Shown here: in pieces, positions 7,811 to 16,648 of the stretch
How positions within the stretch are numbered: the stretch's first letter is position 1
Layout of the letters: every line of letters starts with the position of its first letter
Assembly (NCBI RefSeq): GCF_014164775.1
Contig: NZ_JACJGB010000002.1
Span: forward strand, 310,001 to 374,000
Reading direction: 5' to 3'
Length of the DNA: 64,000 nt
DNA from: Tessaracoccus sp. MC1679
GTDB taxonomy: Bacteria; Actinomycetota; Actinomycetes; Propionibacteriales; Propionibacteriaceae
Notes under the pieces: model-generated
The model's database searches: none
Told to the model about the DNA's origin: nothing
Seen by the model: only the letters and a program-made list of their open reading frames with translations
Position numbers and translations under genes: made by a program

Positions 7811-8030
7811 CTCCTCTCCCGAACACGTCCGCCGGGGTCACCGCAACCACCGGCTTCCCCACGACGCCGAAGAAGACCTTCAGGTCATACCAGGCAGCAA
7901 GCACAGAGTTCGGGCGCACCCGAGCCACCAGGAACTCCAGATAGGCATCCAGCAACGGGTCACCGAAGCTGCCCGGCGGCGCCCCCGTCACCCGATCAGC
8001 AGCAGGGAGCAAACACGGCAACAGCGACAT
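7811..8030 (-). pseudogene. N-terminal domain of a tyrosine recombinase, truncated
   Basis: About 73 residues resemble the SAM-like N-terminal core-binding domain of phage-type integrases: D-P-L-L-D-A-Y-L-E-F-L-V-A-R-V-R-P-N-S-V-L, Y-D-L-K-V-F-F, V-T-P-A-D-V-F. The catalytic domain is absent because the sequence passes directly into the nagA fragment in the same frame. Together they form one chimeric open frame that begins about 8030-8045 and crosses the nagA frameshift. This is probably a deletion scar. Confidence 0.65.
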
Positions 8031-8045
8031 TGAGGGCACCTCCAC

Positions 8046-8713
8046 CCGATCCTGACACCCCCACCACAGAGGCGCCGGTCAATCAGAAGATCACCCACAT
8101 ATCAAGCATGAGAGTGAGGTCGGCGAGTGTCCGTGGCCGAGCCTCGGAGCCCGACCCGGGTTGACATTCGACGGCTTGAGCACCGCAGGGCACGACCTTG
8201 CACATCAGGGAGTTGGGTGGCGGTGTGTTCCTCCCAGGCGTCCTCGGGTGTTGATGCCGATGGAACCCAGGCGGGTCTGGCGGCGATCTTGCGGTGAGGT
8301 GGCGTCACGTTTCCCGGCCTACGTGACGAATGCCGCCCGCAGGGAGTGGGGCGCGAACCCCGACGCGCCAACCGGCCTGGGTGTGACTGTGACCGTCCTG
8401 GGGTCCAGCGACCTGCGTGGCCACACTGGGCCATCAGCTGCAGATCGTGGTTTCAGAGGTCGGCAGGTTCACACCACGCGCGGAACTCAGGCCGCAGCGG
8501 TCGTGACTCCACTCGCGCGGCGGCAGCGGCACGTCGTCGCAGGAGACGAGCTGCTGTCGCCGTCGGCAGCCGACGCTCACCGGATTCTCTGGGTGATCCG
8601 ATGTAATACGCGGGTCGATCTGCGGCGTCAGAGGTGGAGCGGCTTGCCACCGCCCAGCGCGAGAACCAATGCTTCGCGGGACTTCCCCGACTTCCCCGGG
8701 TAGGCGATGTGTC
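8046..8713. other. Stretch without recognisable gene
   Basis: Open frames exist on both strands here, but none has a convincing ribosome site, family resemblance or codon use like the neighbours. I see no repeat, tRNA or transposon ends. It is probably decayed island DNA between the integrase fragment and the promoter of the YVTN lipoprotein. Confidence 0.4.
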
Positions 8714-8769
8714 CTTGACGGAACCTTGACCGGATGAGCATCGAAGGCAGACGACTGGGGCGTCATAGT
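8714..8769 (+). promoter_or_regulatory. Tandem-repeat promoter 1 (YVTN lipoprotein)
   Basis: CTTGACG (8714-8720), 4-base spacer, CTTGACC (8725-8731); a -10 element CATAGT begins at 8764, 33 bases after the repeat end. Member of the eleven-promoter set. Confidence 0.75.
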
Positions 8770-8804
8770 GGTCCTACATTTCTACATGTTCTTAGGAGAA
8801 ATCC

Positions 8805-9983
8805 GTGTTCGTTCGCCATGGCGGTCTGCGCCGCCCCCTGTTCCTCACCGTTCTTGTGATGGCCGCCTTGACGCTGACTGCCTGTGGGCAGGATGCACCG
8901 GCTGCTGGTTCGGCTGCGCCGTTGAGCAGTGCCGCCGCTACGCAGAGCGATGAGGGCGCTGCCGGTGAGGGAGGCGCCGGATCCCAAGAACCGATGGCGA
9001 TCCGGGGCACGGTGTGGGTTGCCAGCGAGGACGGTGATTCCTTGTCGGCTATCGACGCGGACACAGGTGTCGTGGTGACCACGGTGAGCGGGATCGAGAG
9101 TCCTCACAATGTTCAGGTGAGCCCTGATGGGGGCACGGTCTGGGCTGTGAGTGGTCACGCCAACGCTGTGGTGGCGCTGGATGCCGCGACGTATGAGCTG
9201 TTGGGGACCGCTCCGACCGGTGTGAACCCTGCGCATGTGGTCGTTAGTCCTGATGGTGAGCAGGTCCTTGTCACGAACTCGGGGGATGACACGCTGAGCG
9301 TCTACGACGCCGAGTCGCTGGAGCTCCGGGCCACCGTTGACCTCAGTGCCGGGCCGCACGGCCTGCGTCCCACCCCGGACGGTGCGGCGGTGGTCGTGGC
9401 CAACACCACAGCGGGCACTGTCGACGTGGTCGACACTGACACCTATGAAGTCACCGCGACGATCCCGGTCGGGGACTCCCCTCCGCAGGTCGCTGTCGCA
9501 CCGGACGGGCGGTACGCCTACGTGAGCCTGGTCGGGTCCAGTTCTGTGGTGAAGGTCGACCTGGTGGAGCAGAAGGTCACGGGATCGGTGTCGGTTCCGT
9601 CGCCGCCGGTCCAGCTGTACCTGACCGCGGACGGGACCCGCCTGCTGTCGGCCGACCAGGGAACCGAGGGCGCCCCTGGCAGTACCGTGTCCGTGATCGA
9701 CCCGGCCTCCATGACCATCGAGGACACCATCGCCGCGGGGGCTGGCCCGCACGGGGTGGTTATCGAACCGACCGGGCAGCGGGCCTGGGTGACCAACCTC
9801 TATGACGACACCGTCTCCGTGATCGACCTGTCGACCAACCAGACCGTCTCGACTGTGTCTGTGGGCGACAAGCCAAACGGCATCAGCTACAGCCCGCAAC
9901 CGCCTACGCCCGGACCCGCCACTACCAGCGTCACCGTCCCCGACTACGCCACCGGAGCCGAGGGCGGCCACGCGGAGCACTGA
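8805..9983 (+). CDS. YVTN beta-propeller lipoprotein
   Basis: A 392-residue exported protein. The signal peptide ends in the lipobox L-T-A-C27, so it should be lipid-anchored on the outer face of the membrane. After a low-complexity Ala/Gly linker come repeated blades of the YVTN/YncE type, each with V-S-P-D-G or similar turns (Q-V-S-P-D-G-G-T-V, V-V-S-P-D-G-E-Q-V, V-A-P-D-G-R-Y-A-Y-V). The propeller typically binds ligands or other proteins; no catalytic residues are evident. GTG start with AGGAGAA upstream. Its promoter carries the same tandem repeat as the copper genes, so it is probably induced by copper or the same envelope stress. The substrate is unknown. Confidence 0.8.
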   Translation: MFVRHGGLRRPLFLTVLVMAALTLTACGQDAPAAGSAAPLSSAAATQSDEGAAGEGGAGSQEPMAIRGTVWVASEDGDSLSAIDADTGVVVTTVSGIESPHNVQVSPDGGTVWAVSGHANAVVALDAATYELLGTAPTGVNPAHVVVSPDGEQVLVTNSGDDTLSVYDAESLELRATVDLSAGPHGLRPTPDGAAVVVANTTAGTVDVVDTDTYEVTATIPVGDSPPQVAVAPDGRYAYVSLVGSSSVVKVDLVEQKVTGSVSVPSPPVQLYLTADGTRLLSADQGTEGAPGSTVSVIDPASMTIEDTIAAGAGPHGVVIEPTGQRAWVTNLYDDTVSVIDLSTNQTVSTVSVGDKPNGISYSPQPPTPGPATTSVTVPDYATGAEGGHAEH

Positions 9984-10046
9984 CCCGGCTGGGCGACCCT
10001 CCATCCTGATCGACGGTGCGGTCCTCGAAATAGCAGCCGCTTCTCG

Positions 10047-10088
10047 GCCCGCAGTTCCACATCCGACATTGGGGGTGGAACTGCGGGC
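10047..10088 (+). terminator. Strong hairpin after YVTN lipoprotein gene
   Basis: A 14-bp perfect inverted repeat (10047-10060 with 10075-10088) around a 14-base loop. It lies between the lipoprotein stop and the IS left end. There is no T-tract. It probably ends transcription and shields the IS from it. Confidence 0.6.
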
Positions 10089-10255
10089 GCTGCGGGTGCG
10101 TGTCTGCCCGCGCGCAACCATGAGCTTCTATCTCCGGGACATCTGCGCGGGATGGGTGTGGAGGGAGGGCCGAATCGCTACTTTTGGCGGGGGCGGGATC
10201 CCGGGCGATAGGCACGGATGGTCCTGCTCCATCGCGGCCATCCTGGGTCTGGACT

Positions 10256-11653
10256 GGGACTGTACGTTTTCCGGTGTAACTCCGATCTAGGAGGTACCCG
10301 ATGAGGATGCAGGTTGAGCCGGTCGCTGAGGCGGTCGTGATGGAGGTCGAGGACCAGGTGACGGCGACGGGAACGGCCCCGCTGGTGGACAGAGATTTGG
10401 TGGCGCAGCTCGTGGGCGACGCGCAGCGGCTGGGGCTGTCGGTGGAGGGCGAGGGCGGGCTGTTAGCGCAGCTGACCAAGCTGGTCCTGGAGTCGGCGCT
10501 GGAGGGCGAGATGACCGCGCATCTGGGCTATGACAAGCACGAGCGGGTCGAGGGCAGCGACAACGCCCGTAACGGGACCCGGTCGAAGACGGTGCTGACG
10601 AAGGCCGGCCCGGTTGAGATCGCTGTGCCGAGGGATCGGGCGGGCTCGTTTGAGCCGGTCGTGGTGGCGAAGCGGCAGCGGCGTCTGGGGGCGATCGAGG
10701 ATGTGGTGTTGTCGCTGTCGGCGCGTGGGCTGACCCATGGCGATATCGCGGCGCATCTGGCCGATGTGTATGGCTCTGAGGTGTCGAAGACCACGATCTC
10801 GACGATCACCGACAAGGTCCTGGACTCGATGGGCGAGTGGCAGAACCGGCCGCTGGACCCGGTGTATCCGGTGGTGTTCATCGACGCGATCCATGTCAAA
10901 GTCCGTGACGGTCAGGTCGCGAACCGGCCGATCTACGTCGCGTTGGCGGTCACTGTCGACGGGAACCGCGACATCCTCGGGCTGTGGGCCGGTGACGGCG
11001 GCGAGGGCGCGAAGTACTGGCAGCAGGTGCTCACCGAGATCAAGAACCGCGGCGTCACCGACGTGTTGATGCTGGTGTGCGACGGACTGAAAGGTCTACC
11101 GGATTCGGTGGGGAACGTGTGGCCGCAAACGATCGTGCAGACCTGCGTGGTCCACCTGATCCGCGGCTCGTTCCGTTACGCGGCAAGGCAGGACTGGGAC
11201 AAGCTGGCCCGCGCGCTGCGGCCCATCTACACCGCCGACACCGTGTCCGCGGCCGAGGACCGGTTCCTGGAGTTCACCGAGCAGTGGGGTGCTAAGTATC
11301 CGGCGATCGTGCGCTTGTGGGAGAACGCGTGGCCGGAGGTTCGTCTCGTTCCTGCAGTTGACAAAGAGATCCGCCGGATCGTATGCACCACCAACGCGAT
11401 CGAGTCGGTCAACGCCAGGATCCGAAAAGCAGTCAAAGCCCGCGGGCACTTCCCCAACGAGCAGGCCGCACTCAAGTGCGTCTACCTCGCCGTGATGGCA
11501 CTGGACCCCACCGGCAAGGGAAGAGCCCGTTGGACACAGCGCTGGAAGGGAGCCCTCAACGCGTTCGAGATCACCTTCGACGGTCGGCTCTCCGCCGGCC
11601 GCCGATACTGAGAGTCAAACAACCATGAGATACACCGAAAACTTGACAGACCC
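10256..11653 (+). mobile_element. IS256-family insertion sequence
   Basis: About 1.4 kb element holding one transposase gene. Imperfect terminal inverted repeats are visible: left 10256-10282 (GGGACTGTACGTTTTC core) and right 11627-11653, whose complement begins GGGTCTGTCAAGTTTTC and shares GGTGTA and CTC further in. No 8-9 bp target duplication is seen in the flanks (TCTGGACT and GAGGGAAT), so the insertion may be old or rearranged. It separates the YVTN lipoprotein from the SHOCT-protein operon and may have displaced that operon's original promoter. Confidence 0.8.
10301..11611 (+). CDS. IS256-family (Mutator-type) transposase
   Basis: A 436-residue DDE transposase of the Transposase_mut family. 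The likely triad is Asp195 (V-V-F-I-D-A-I-H-V-K), Asp261 (L-V-C-D-G-L-K-G) and Glu368 (T-N-A-I-E-S-V-N-A-R-I-R-K). An upstream basic region, R-N-G-T-R-S-K-T-V near residues 89-97, is typical. ATG start with AGGAGG six bases upstream. The gene is full length and shows no frameshift, so it could still be active. Confidence 0.93.
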   Translation: MRMQVEPVAEAVVMEVEDQVTATGTAPLVDRDLVAQLVGDAQRLGLSVEGEGGLLAQLTKLVLESALEGEMTAHLGYDKHERVEGSDNARNGTRSKTVLTKAGPVEIAVPRDRAGSFEPVVVAKRQRRLGAIEDVVLSLSARGLTHGDIAAHLADVYGSEVSKTTISTITDKVLDSMGEWQNRPLDPVYPVVFIDAIHVKVRDGQVANRPIYVALAVTVDGNRDILGLWAGDGGEGAKYWQQVLTEIKNRGVTDVLMLVCDGLKGLPDSVGNVWPQTIVQTCVVHLIRGSFRYAARQDWDKLARALRPIYTADTVSAAEDRFLEFTEQWGAKYPAIVRLWENAWPEVRLVPAVDKEIRRIVCTTNAIESVNARIRKAVKARGHFPNEQAALKCVYLAVMALDPTGKGRARWTQRWKGALNAFEITFDGRLSAGRRY

Positions 11654-11756
11654 GAGGGAATCTTTACTCCGCAGGCGCGAGGATCCTTACGTGTGACGGT
11701 CAAGCTTGTTCCATCGGGTGGTCACGGGACCACCCACTCGGTCCAAGAGGATAGAC

Positions 11757-12017
11757 ATGATGGGTTACGGCGGTTTTGGCGGGATGGGGTGGGGCGGCAT
11801 GGTCGGTATGGTGCTGCTGTGGGCGGTGCTAATCGGTCTGGTGGTGTGGGCGGTGACCAGGCTCTTGCCAACGCGCCCCTACGGTGGCGGCATGCAGCCC
11901 GGGCCGGAGACGCCGGAGGAGATCCTGGATCGTCGGTTCGCCCGCGGCGAGATTGACGTCGAGACGTATCAGGTGCAGCGGGCTGCGCTGGCCTCGGCCC
12001 GGGGTGAACGCCGATGA
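11757..12017 (+). CDS. Small membrane protein with SHOCT domain
   Basis: An 86-residue protein. A Gly/Met-rich start (M-M-G-Y-G-G-F-G-G-M-G-W-G-G-M) leads into one membrane helix (V-L-L-W-A-V-L-I-G-L-V-V-W-A-V). A C-terminal SHOCT motif follows (T-P-E-E-I-L-D-R-R-F-A-R-G-E-I-D-V-E-T-Y). SHOCT peptides commonly accompany copper-responsive and envelope genes; their role is unclear. Start chosen at 11757 (AGAGGA upstream). The stop overlaps the next gene by four bases, so it is first in a SHOCT / Met-rich / response regulator / kinase operon. Confidence 0.75.
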   Translation: MMGYGGFGGMGWGGMVGMVLLWAVLIGLVVWAVTRLLPTRPYGGGMQPGPETPEEILDRRFARGEIDVETYQVQRAALASARGERR

Positions 12018-12748
12018 CTGGGCGGGGCCTGACTCAGGCCGGCCCACGCTGGCTGGCGTGGCTGGTGTTGGTGGTCGCGAGCGTGCTGTTCGTAGGCTCG
12101 GTGGTCTTGGCCGCTTGGGGAGGTGCTCGCCCTTACCCTGGCGCTGCCGGTGTCGCGCCGAACTGGGACGGGCATGGTCCGATGATGGGAGCCAACGGTC
12201 GCGGGTGGGTCGGACCGTCGGGCGGAATGATGGGCGCCGGGGGCGGCTCCATGATGAGCGGCTCCATGATGGGCGGCGGGGTGTGGCTGGCCGGCGACGG
12301 CGTCCGGGTCGACACCATCACCCAGGCAAGAGCTCGCGCGACGCAGGCTGCGGCGGTCAGTGGGCTCATACCGGGCGAGGTGATGCAGTTCACCAACAAC
12401 TTCTACGTCGAGTTGAGGGACGCCTCCGGTGAGGCCACCACCGAGGTGCTCGTGGACCCGGCAACCGGCGCGGTGTCCACCGAGTACGGGCCGGCCATGA
12501 TGTGGAACACCGGCAGCCGGACCGCGGCCATGTCCGCTGATGAGGCCGACACGATCGCCAACCGATGGCTGCAGGCAAATGCCGCCGGTGAGACGGCGGC
12601 AGGGACGGCCATGGAGTATCCGGGGTACTACACCCTCGACACCGCCTCGGGCGGTACAACAGTGGGCATGCTGTCGGTCAACGCCACCACCGGGGCGGTC
12701 TGGTACCACACGTGGCACGGCGAGTTCGTCGCTGAGGAGGACGCTTGA
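12014..12748 (+). CDS. Membrane-anchored Met-rich exported protein
   Basis: A 244-residue protein with an N-terminal membrane anchor (W-L-A-W-L-V-L-V-V-A-S-V-L-F-V-G-S). A Met/Gly segment follows (G-P-M-M-G..., G-G-M-M-G, S-M-M-S-G-S-M-M-G), suited to Cu(I) binding. The C-terminal half has two PepSY-like repeats (V-D-P-A-T-G-A-V-S and V-N-A-T-T-G-A-V-W). Likely an extracytoplasmic metal-binding sensor accessory or chaperone, since the next two genes are a two-component pair joined by overlaps. I do not know a named family member. Confidence 0.65.
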   Translation: MTGRGLTQAGPRWLAWLVLVVASVLFVGSVVLAAWGGARPYPGAAGVAPNWDGHGPMMGANGRGWVGPSGGMMGAGGGSMMSGSMMGGGVWLAGDGVRVDTITQARARATQAAAVSGLIPGEVMQFTNNFYVELRDASGEATTEVLVDPATGAVSTEYGPAMMWNTGSRTAAMSADEADTIANRWLQANAAGETAAGTAMEYPGYYTLDTASGGTTVGMLSVNATTGAVWYHTWHGEFVAEEDA

Positions 12749-13470
12749 GCGTGGGTTCTGACAAGCAGCCGAGCGTCCTGGTGGTCGACGACGAACCCAG
12801 CCTGGTCAGGGTGGTGGAGGGCTACCTGACCACGGATGGGTTCACCGTGCGCACCGCCGGCGACGGCGAGACGGCGCTCGCACTCGCGCGGGAATCAGAG
12901 CCTGACGTGGTTGTGCTCGACCTGGGGCTGCCCGGCATGGACGGCGTCGAGGTGTGCCGGCAGCTGCGGACGTTCAGCAGCTGCTACGTCCTGATGTTGA
13001 CCGCGCGCGCCGACGAGGTGGACATGCTCATCGGGCTCGCGGTGGGAGCCGACGACTACGTCACCAAACCCTTCTCCGCCCGAGCACTGGTCGCGCGGGT
13101 CAGGACGCTGCTACGGCGACCGCGGACCCCAGCCGGCGCCACGGCACAGGAAGCCCCGGAGGCACGCGTCTTCGGGGACCTGACGGTGGACGTTCCGGCG
13201 CGCGAAGTGCGGGTTGCCGGCTCACTGGTGGCGTTGACGCGCACCGAGTACGACCTGCTGGAGGCGTTGAGCGGGAGTCCCCGCATCGTGTTCACCCGCC
13301 AACAGTTGCTCGACCGCGTCTGGAAGGACACGACGGGCTCGGCCGCGAGCGACGAGCACCTTGTCGACATCCACGTCGGCCACCTGCGTCGCAAGCTCGG
13401 TGACGACCCCCGCGACGCCCGCTACGTGCTCACCGTCCGTGGGGTCGGCTATCGGATGGGCCCGGGATGA
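12745..13470 (+). CDS. OmpR-family response regulator (system 1)
   Basis: A 241-residue response regulator. The receiver domain has the acidic pair D15-D16 and phospho-acceptor Asp59 (V-V-V-L-D-L-G-L-P-G), plus a conserved Lys in Y-V-T-K-P-F. The C-terminal winged helix (about 145-240) has L-T-R-T-E-Y-D-L-L and V-R-G-V-G-Y-R-M. The start may be TTG 12745 (overlapping the previous stop) or GTG 12751; both lie behind GAGGAGG. It is coupled to the kinase gene by a four-base overlap. It closely resembles the regulator at 23700, so the two systems are paralogues. No copy of the CTTGACC repeat lies near it. Confidence 0.9.
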   Translation: MSVGSDKQPSVLVVDDEPSLVRVVEGYLTTDGFTVRTAGDGETALALARESEPDVVVLDLGLPGMDGVEVCRQLRTFSSCYVLMLTARADEVDMLIGLAVGADDYVTKPFSARALVARVRTLLRRPRTPAGATAQEAPEARVFGDLTVDVPAREVRVAGSLVALTRTEYDLLEALSGSPRIVFTRQQLLDRVWKDTTGSAASDEHLVDIHVGHLRRKLGDDPRDARYVLTVRGVGYRMGPG

Positions 13471-14600
13471 CCGCCCACCGAAAGGAGCCGCGACTGGCAC
13501 GACTCGCCCTGGCCCCCCGACTCCTCCTCAACAACGTGCTCGTCATCCTGGCCGGCGCCGGCACAGTGCTCGTAGTGGTGCTCCTGGTCACCCCGTCGGT
13601 GTTCCAGCTCCACCTGGACAGGGCGGGCGTCGCGACCGACTCAGACGCCCTCCAACACATTCTCATGGCGGTTCAGGACGCCGTCCTCGTGGCCGTGGGG
13701 ATCGGCATCGCTGCCGCGGCGTTCACGGCCGCAACAATCAGCTGGGTGGTGGCCCGCCGGCTCGCCGCTCCTGTGTGGGACGCGGCTGACACCAGCCGTC
13801 GACTGGCGGACGGAGACCTGGACGCCCGCGTGCTCGATCCCGGTATGGGCCCCGAGTTCGCCACCCTGGCCGCGTCGGTTAACGAGCTGGCCGAGCGACT
13901 CCAGGCCACCGAGGACACCCGCCGCGCACTCACCGCCGACCTGGCCCACCAGCTCCGCACGCCCATCGCCTCCATCGAAGCCACCATCGAGGCCGTCCGC
14001 GACGACGTGCTGCCCGCCGACCACCAAACCTGGGACACCCTCGCCGCCCAGAGCACCCGGCTCCGCCGCCTCGTCGCCGACCTCGAGGTCGTCTCCCGCG
14101 CCGAGGAACGTCAACTGCTCCTCAGCGCCGAACCCGTTCCTGTCCCCAGCTTGATCGACGCGGCCGTTGGGGCGCATTCGGAGTGCTACCGGTCCGCCGG
14201 CGTCCGGCTTGACGCCTCCGTCGCTGACAGCACTCCTCGCGTGCTGGTCGACCCCGAACGAATCCAGGAAGTCCTCGGCAGCCTGCTCGACAACGCGCTC
14301 CGCTGCACCCCGGCCGGCGGCACCGTCACCATGGCCGGTCGGCCCAGCCCGTCCGGGGACGCGGCGGTCATCACAGTGACCGACACCGGCATCGGCCTCA
14401 CCCCGGCCGAAGCGGGGCAGATCTTTCGCCGCTTCGCGAAGGCTGCGGACAGCCCTGGCTCCGGCCTTGGGCTGACCATCGCCCGCGCCATCGTCGAGGC
14501 CCACCACGGGACCCTCACCGCGGACAGTGCCGGCCCCGGCACCGGCGCCCGATTCACGATCACCCTCCCTGCCAGCGGTTCCCGGCGAACCCGCCACTGA
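13467..14600 (+). CDS. Sensor histidine kinase (system 1)
   Basis: A 377-residue membrane kinase with two helices (about 22-42 and 68-92) flanking a very short extracytoplasmic loop rich in His and Asp. A HAMP linker follows, then the H-box with phospho-His161 (D-L-A-H-Q-L-R-T-P-I-A), and N-box L-L-D-N-A-L-R, G1 box D-T-G-I-G-L and G2 box G-S-G-L-G-L of the ATPase domain. The small sensor loop suggests the ligand reaches the kinase through the Met-rich partner encoded upstream. That partnership is inference. Confidence 0.9.
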   Translation: MTAHRKEPRLARLALAPRLLLNNVLVILAGAGTVLVVVLLVTPSVFQLHLDRAGVATDSDALQHILMAVQDAVLVAVGIGIAAAAFTAATISWVVARRLAAPVWDAADTSRRLADGDLDARVLDPGMGPEFATLAASVNELAERLQATEDTRRALTADLAHQLRTPIASIEATIEAVRDDVLPADHQTWDTLAAQSTRLRRLVADLEVVSRAEERQLLLSAEPVPVPSLIDAAVGAHSECYRSAGVRLDASVADSTPRVLVDPERIQEVLGSLLDNALRCTPAGGTVTMAGRPSPSGDAAVITVTDTGIGLTPAEAGQIFRRFAKAADSPGSGLGLTIARAIVEAHHGTLTADSAGPGTGARFTITLPASGSRRTRH

Positions 14601-15025
14601 AGGCAGGCGGAACTAGCAACACCAACTCCCTGAGCCTTGATCCACCCGTGGAGTGGCTCAGCATGGTGGAGGGACAGGAGGCGCCTGCTTCTGGCTTGGG
14701 ATACAGGTGGCTACGACCAGAAAGCTCAGGCCAGGCCCGTCCGGGAGTTGGCCCTGGCGAAGAGTAGGCTCACCCGAGTCCACGCACCTACCCCGCACGC
14801 GGCGAGCACTTCCTCACCCAGATGCAACAAGACACCGACGAGCGTTGAGCCAAGCACCAGGATGTCGCCGCCGATCGCCTGCCCAAGCCCCACTCTGAAT
14901 CGTGGGACCCAGGCCCTCAGACTTCTTGATCAAAAGCGGAGGGGATAGTTGAACGGATCTATACATTGTCGCGGGACAGTGGTCTTATCGGCCGGATCGA
15001 CCGGCACCGACATGAAGGAGACCAC
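14601..15025. other. Intergenic stretch with weak promoter candidate
   Basis: No coding region is recognised. A single CTTGATC (14925-14931) and a TACATT (14962-14967) lie upstream of the next small gene and may be a degenerate member of the tandem-repeat promoter set. The first repeat is poor and the spacing is 31, so I do not count it. Confidence 0.3.
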
Positions 15026-15241
15026 ATGATCACCACGCGCAAGATCGCTGCCCTCGTTACCGCCGCCGCGGCGGTGGTCGCGATGACCGCCGCCACCGCC
15101 GGAGCGGCCGAGCCCACCACCGGACGCGAGTTCGCCAGCCACGTCCGCATGATGGCCCAGCCAGACATGGGCTTCGACGGCACGCGCAACCCCGGCATGC
15201 ATCAGGGATTCTCCGGCATGGAGGCTCACCACTCCTCCTGA
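15026..15241 (+). CDS. Small secreted Met/His-containing peptide
   Basis: A 71-residue protein with a clear Sec signal peptide (M-I-T-T-R-K-I-A-A-L-V-T then an Ala/Val-rich core, likely cleaved after A-T-A-G-A). The mature part of about 44 residues carries scattered Met and His (V-R-M-M-A-Q, N-P-G-M-H-Q, S-G-M-E-A-H-H) that could bind copper. AAGGAGA precedes the ATG. Followed by a strong terminator. Placed between a copper-type two-component system and CueP; a periplasmic copper-buffering role is plausible but not shown. Confidence 0.65.
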   Translation: MITTRKIAALVTAAAAVVAMTAATAGAAEPTTGREFASHVRMMAQPDMGFDGTRNPGMHQGFSGMEAHHSS

Positions 15242-15264
15242 CCAGATCGGTCGGCTCGTCACGC

Positions 15265-15298
15265 GATCCCCGCCAGGCACCCAGCCCGGGCGGGGATC
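15265..15298 (+). terminator. Rho-independent-like hairpin
   Basis: GATCCCCGCC (15265-15274) pairs with GGCGGGGATC (15289-15298) around a 14-base loop just after the small secreted peptide gene. Confidence 0.6.
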
Positions 15299-15425
15299 CC
15301 GCTGACTCGAGGCCCGCAACGCCGCATCAGGACGCGACGAGCGATGAAACCAACCCTCACTGTCACCACCTCACCAACGGTCAGGGATGGCCCCAGGCGC
15401 GTCCACGGCGGGCTCACCCCCAGGA

Positions 15426-16040
15426 CTATAGAAGCTGCAAGGTGGTCAGGCAGGTGGGGCCCTCAGCGTCGGAGGAGAAGCGGCTCTCGGCGCGCTTCCC
15501 GTCCTTGGTGACGACGACGACGCCCGCGAGGTCCTTGGGGATCCAGAAACCGACGAAGCCGTTGGCGTAGGTGGTCGCGTCCTCGTCGACGAGCACCTCA
15601 CCTGAATCGGTGGTGATCGTCACCTTCACGTCCGCCTCAGCCAATTCCCCTCGGCAGGTGCCGAGGTTGTGGAAGTAGCACTCATGAGTGGTGGTCTCGT
15701 ACGGCGCGATCGACAGGTAGAACTCATCACCGTCGAGGGGCATCGAGGCCTCGATGGTGCCGTCGCTGAGCAGTACCTCGTCGTAGCGCACCGACGCGGC
15801 CAGCGGCAGCGGGCGCTGAGCGTCGAGCCGGTCGAGCGCCTCCACGACCTCGGCGCCGCTCTTCCCCACCAACCCGTGCGCCGCAAGCAACGCCCCCGCG
15901 TCCCCCGCCGCGACGCTCGGCGCCGCCGTCGACACGGAATCTCGCGGGGTCTCGGCAACCTCCGGGGTTGAGCAAGCCGACAGCGCCAAGACGGCGGCGA
16001 GCGGCACAGCGATACGAATGGTCAGATGATGGCGGCGCAT
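15426..16040 (-). CDS. cueP: CueP-family periplasmic copper-binding lipoprotein
   Basis: A 204-residue lipoprotein (lipobox L-S-A-C23) of the CueP family. The conserved cysteines are visible: Cys121 and Cys129 in T-H-E-C-Y-F-H-N-L-G-T-C, and Cys198 near the C-terminus (P-T-C-L-T-T). In Salmonella, CueP binds copper in the periplasm and supports reduction or delivery of copper to superoxide dismutase. Transcribed leftward from a tandem-repeat promoter at 16126-16181, which ties it to the other copper genes. Confidence 0.85.
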   Translation of the reverse strand: MRRHHLTIRIAVPLAAVLALSACSTPEVAETPRDSVSTAAPSVAAGDAGALLAAHGLVGKSGAEVVEALDRLDAQRPLPLAASVRYDEVLLSDGTIEASMPLDGDEFYLSIAPYETTTHECYFHNLGTCRGELAEADVKVTITTDSGEVLVDEDATTYANGFVGFWIPKDLAGVVVVTKDGKRAESRFSSDAEGPTCLTTLQLL

Positions 16041-16125
16041 GGGTGTCTCCAGGAGCTATGTGTCTTCAAGGAAGTCGAGGTGTCCGCGATGTACCGCGGC
16101 ACCGTTTCGGACATGTCGTCCAACC

Positions 16126-16181
16126 AGAATGCCGCAATCGCTGAGTGCGCTAGTCACACGCTTAGTCAAGATTAGATCAAG
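16126..16181 (-). promoter_or_regulatory. Tandem-repeat promoter 2 (cueP)
   Basis: On the minus strand: CTTGATC (16181-16175), taat, CTTGACT (16170-16164), with a -10 CATTCT starting at 16131, 33 bases after the repeat. Same geometry as the plus-strand members. Confidence 0.75.
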
Positions 16182-16238
16182 AAGATCCCGAGGTGGCGGG
16201 GCGAAAGTGACACGATCCTCGTCTGTTAGCATCGTCAC

Positions 16239-16648
16239 ATGACGATAACAAAGACGATCGAGGATGTGTCTGAAGTCGGGGATCTGTCGGTGGCGGCTGC
16301 CTTCTTCCACGGCTTGTCCGATCCTTCGCGGCTGGCGATTCTTCAACACTTGACGTTGGGCGAGCATCGGGTGCGTGATCTGACTGCACATCTCGGGTTG
16401 GCGCAGTCGACGGTGAGCGCCCACCTGGCGTGTCTGCGAGAGTGCGGCCTCGTGTCGTCGCGGCCGGAGGGACGCGCGTCGGTGTTCTCGCTGGTGGCGG
16501 CCCAGGAACTGCTGGCCATGTTGTCGGCCGCGGAGCGCCTGCTTGAGTCGAGCGGGCAGGCTGTGGCGCTGTGTCCGAACTATGGGGTCGGCACCACCAC
16601 GAACCCCTCCCCCGATCTGTTGAAGGCCCACGGGGCGGAGGCCCAGCG

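Noticed and set aside
8161-8703. 180-codon plus-strand open frame
   Set aside because: No ribosome site, Arg/Pro-rich composition typical of random high-GC frames, and no recognisable motif.
10248-11661. Target-site duplication for the IS256-family element
   Set aside because: The eight bases on each side (TCTGGACT and GAGGGAAT) do not match.
14925-14967. Twelfth tandem-repeat promoter before the small secreted peptide
   Set aside because: Only the second repeat (CTTGATC) is good, the first is not, and spacing to TACATT is 31. Kept as weak note only.
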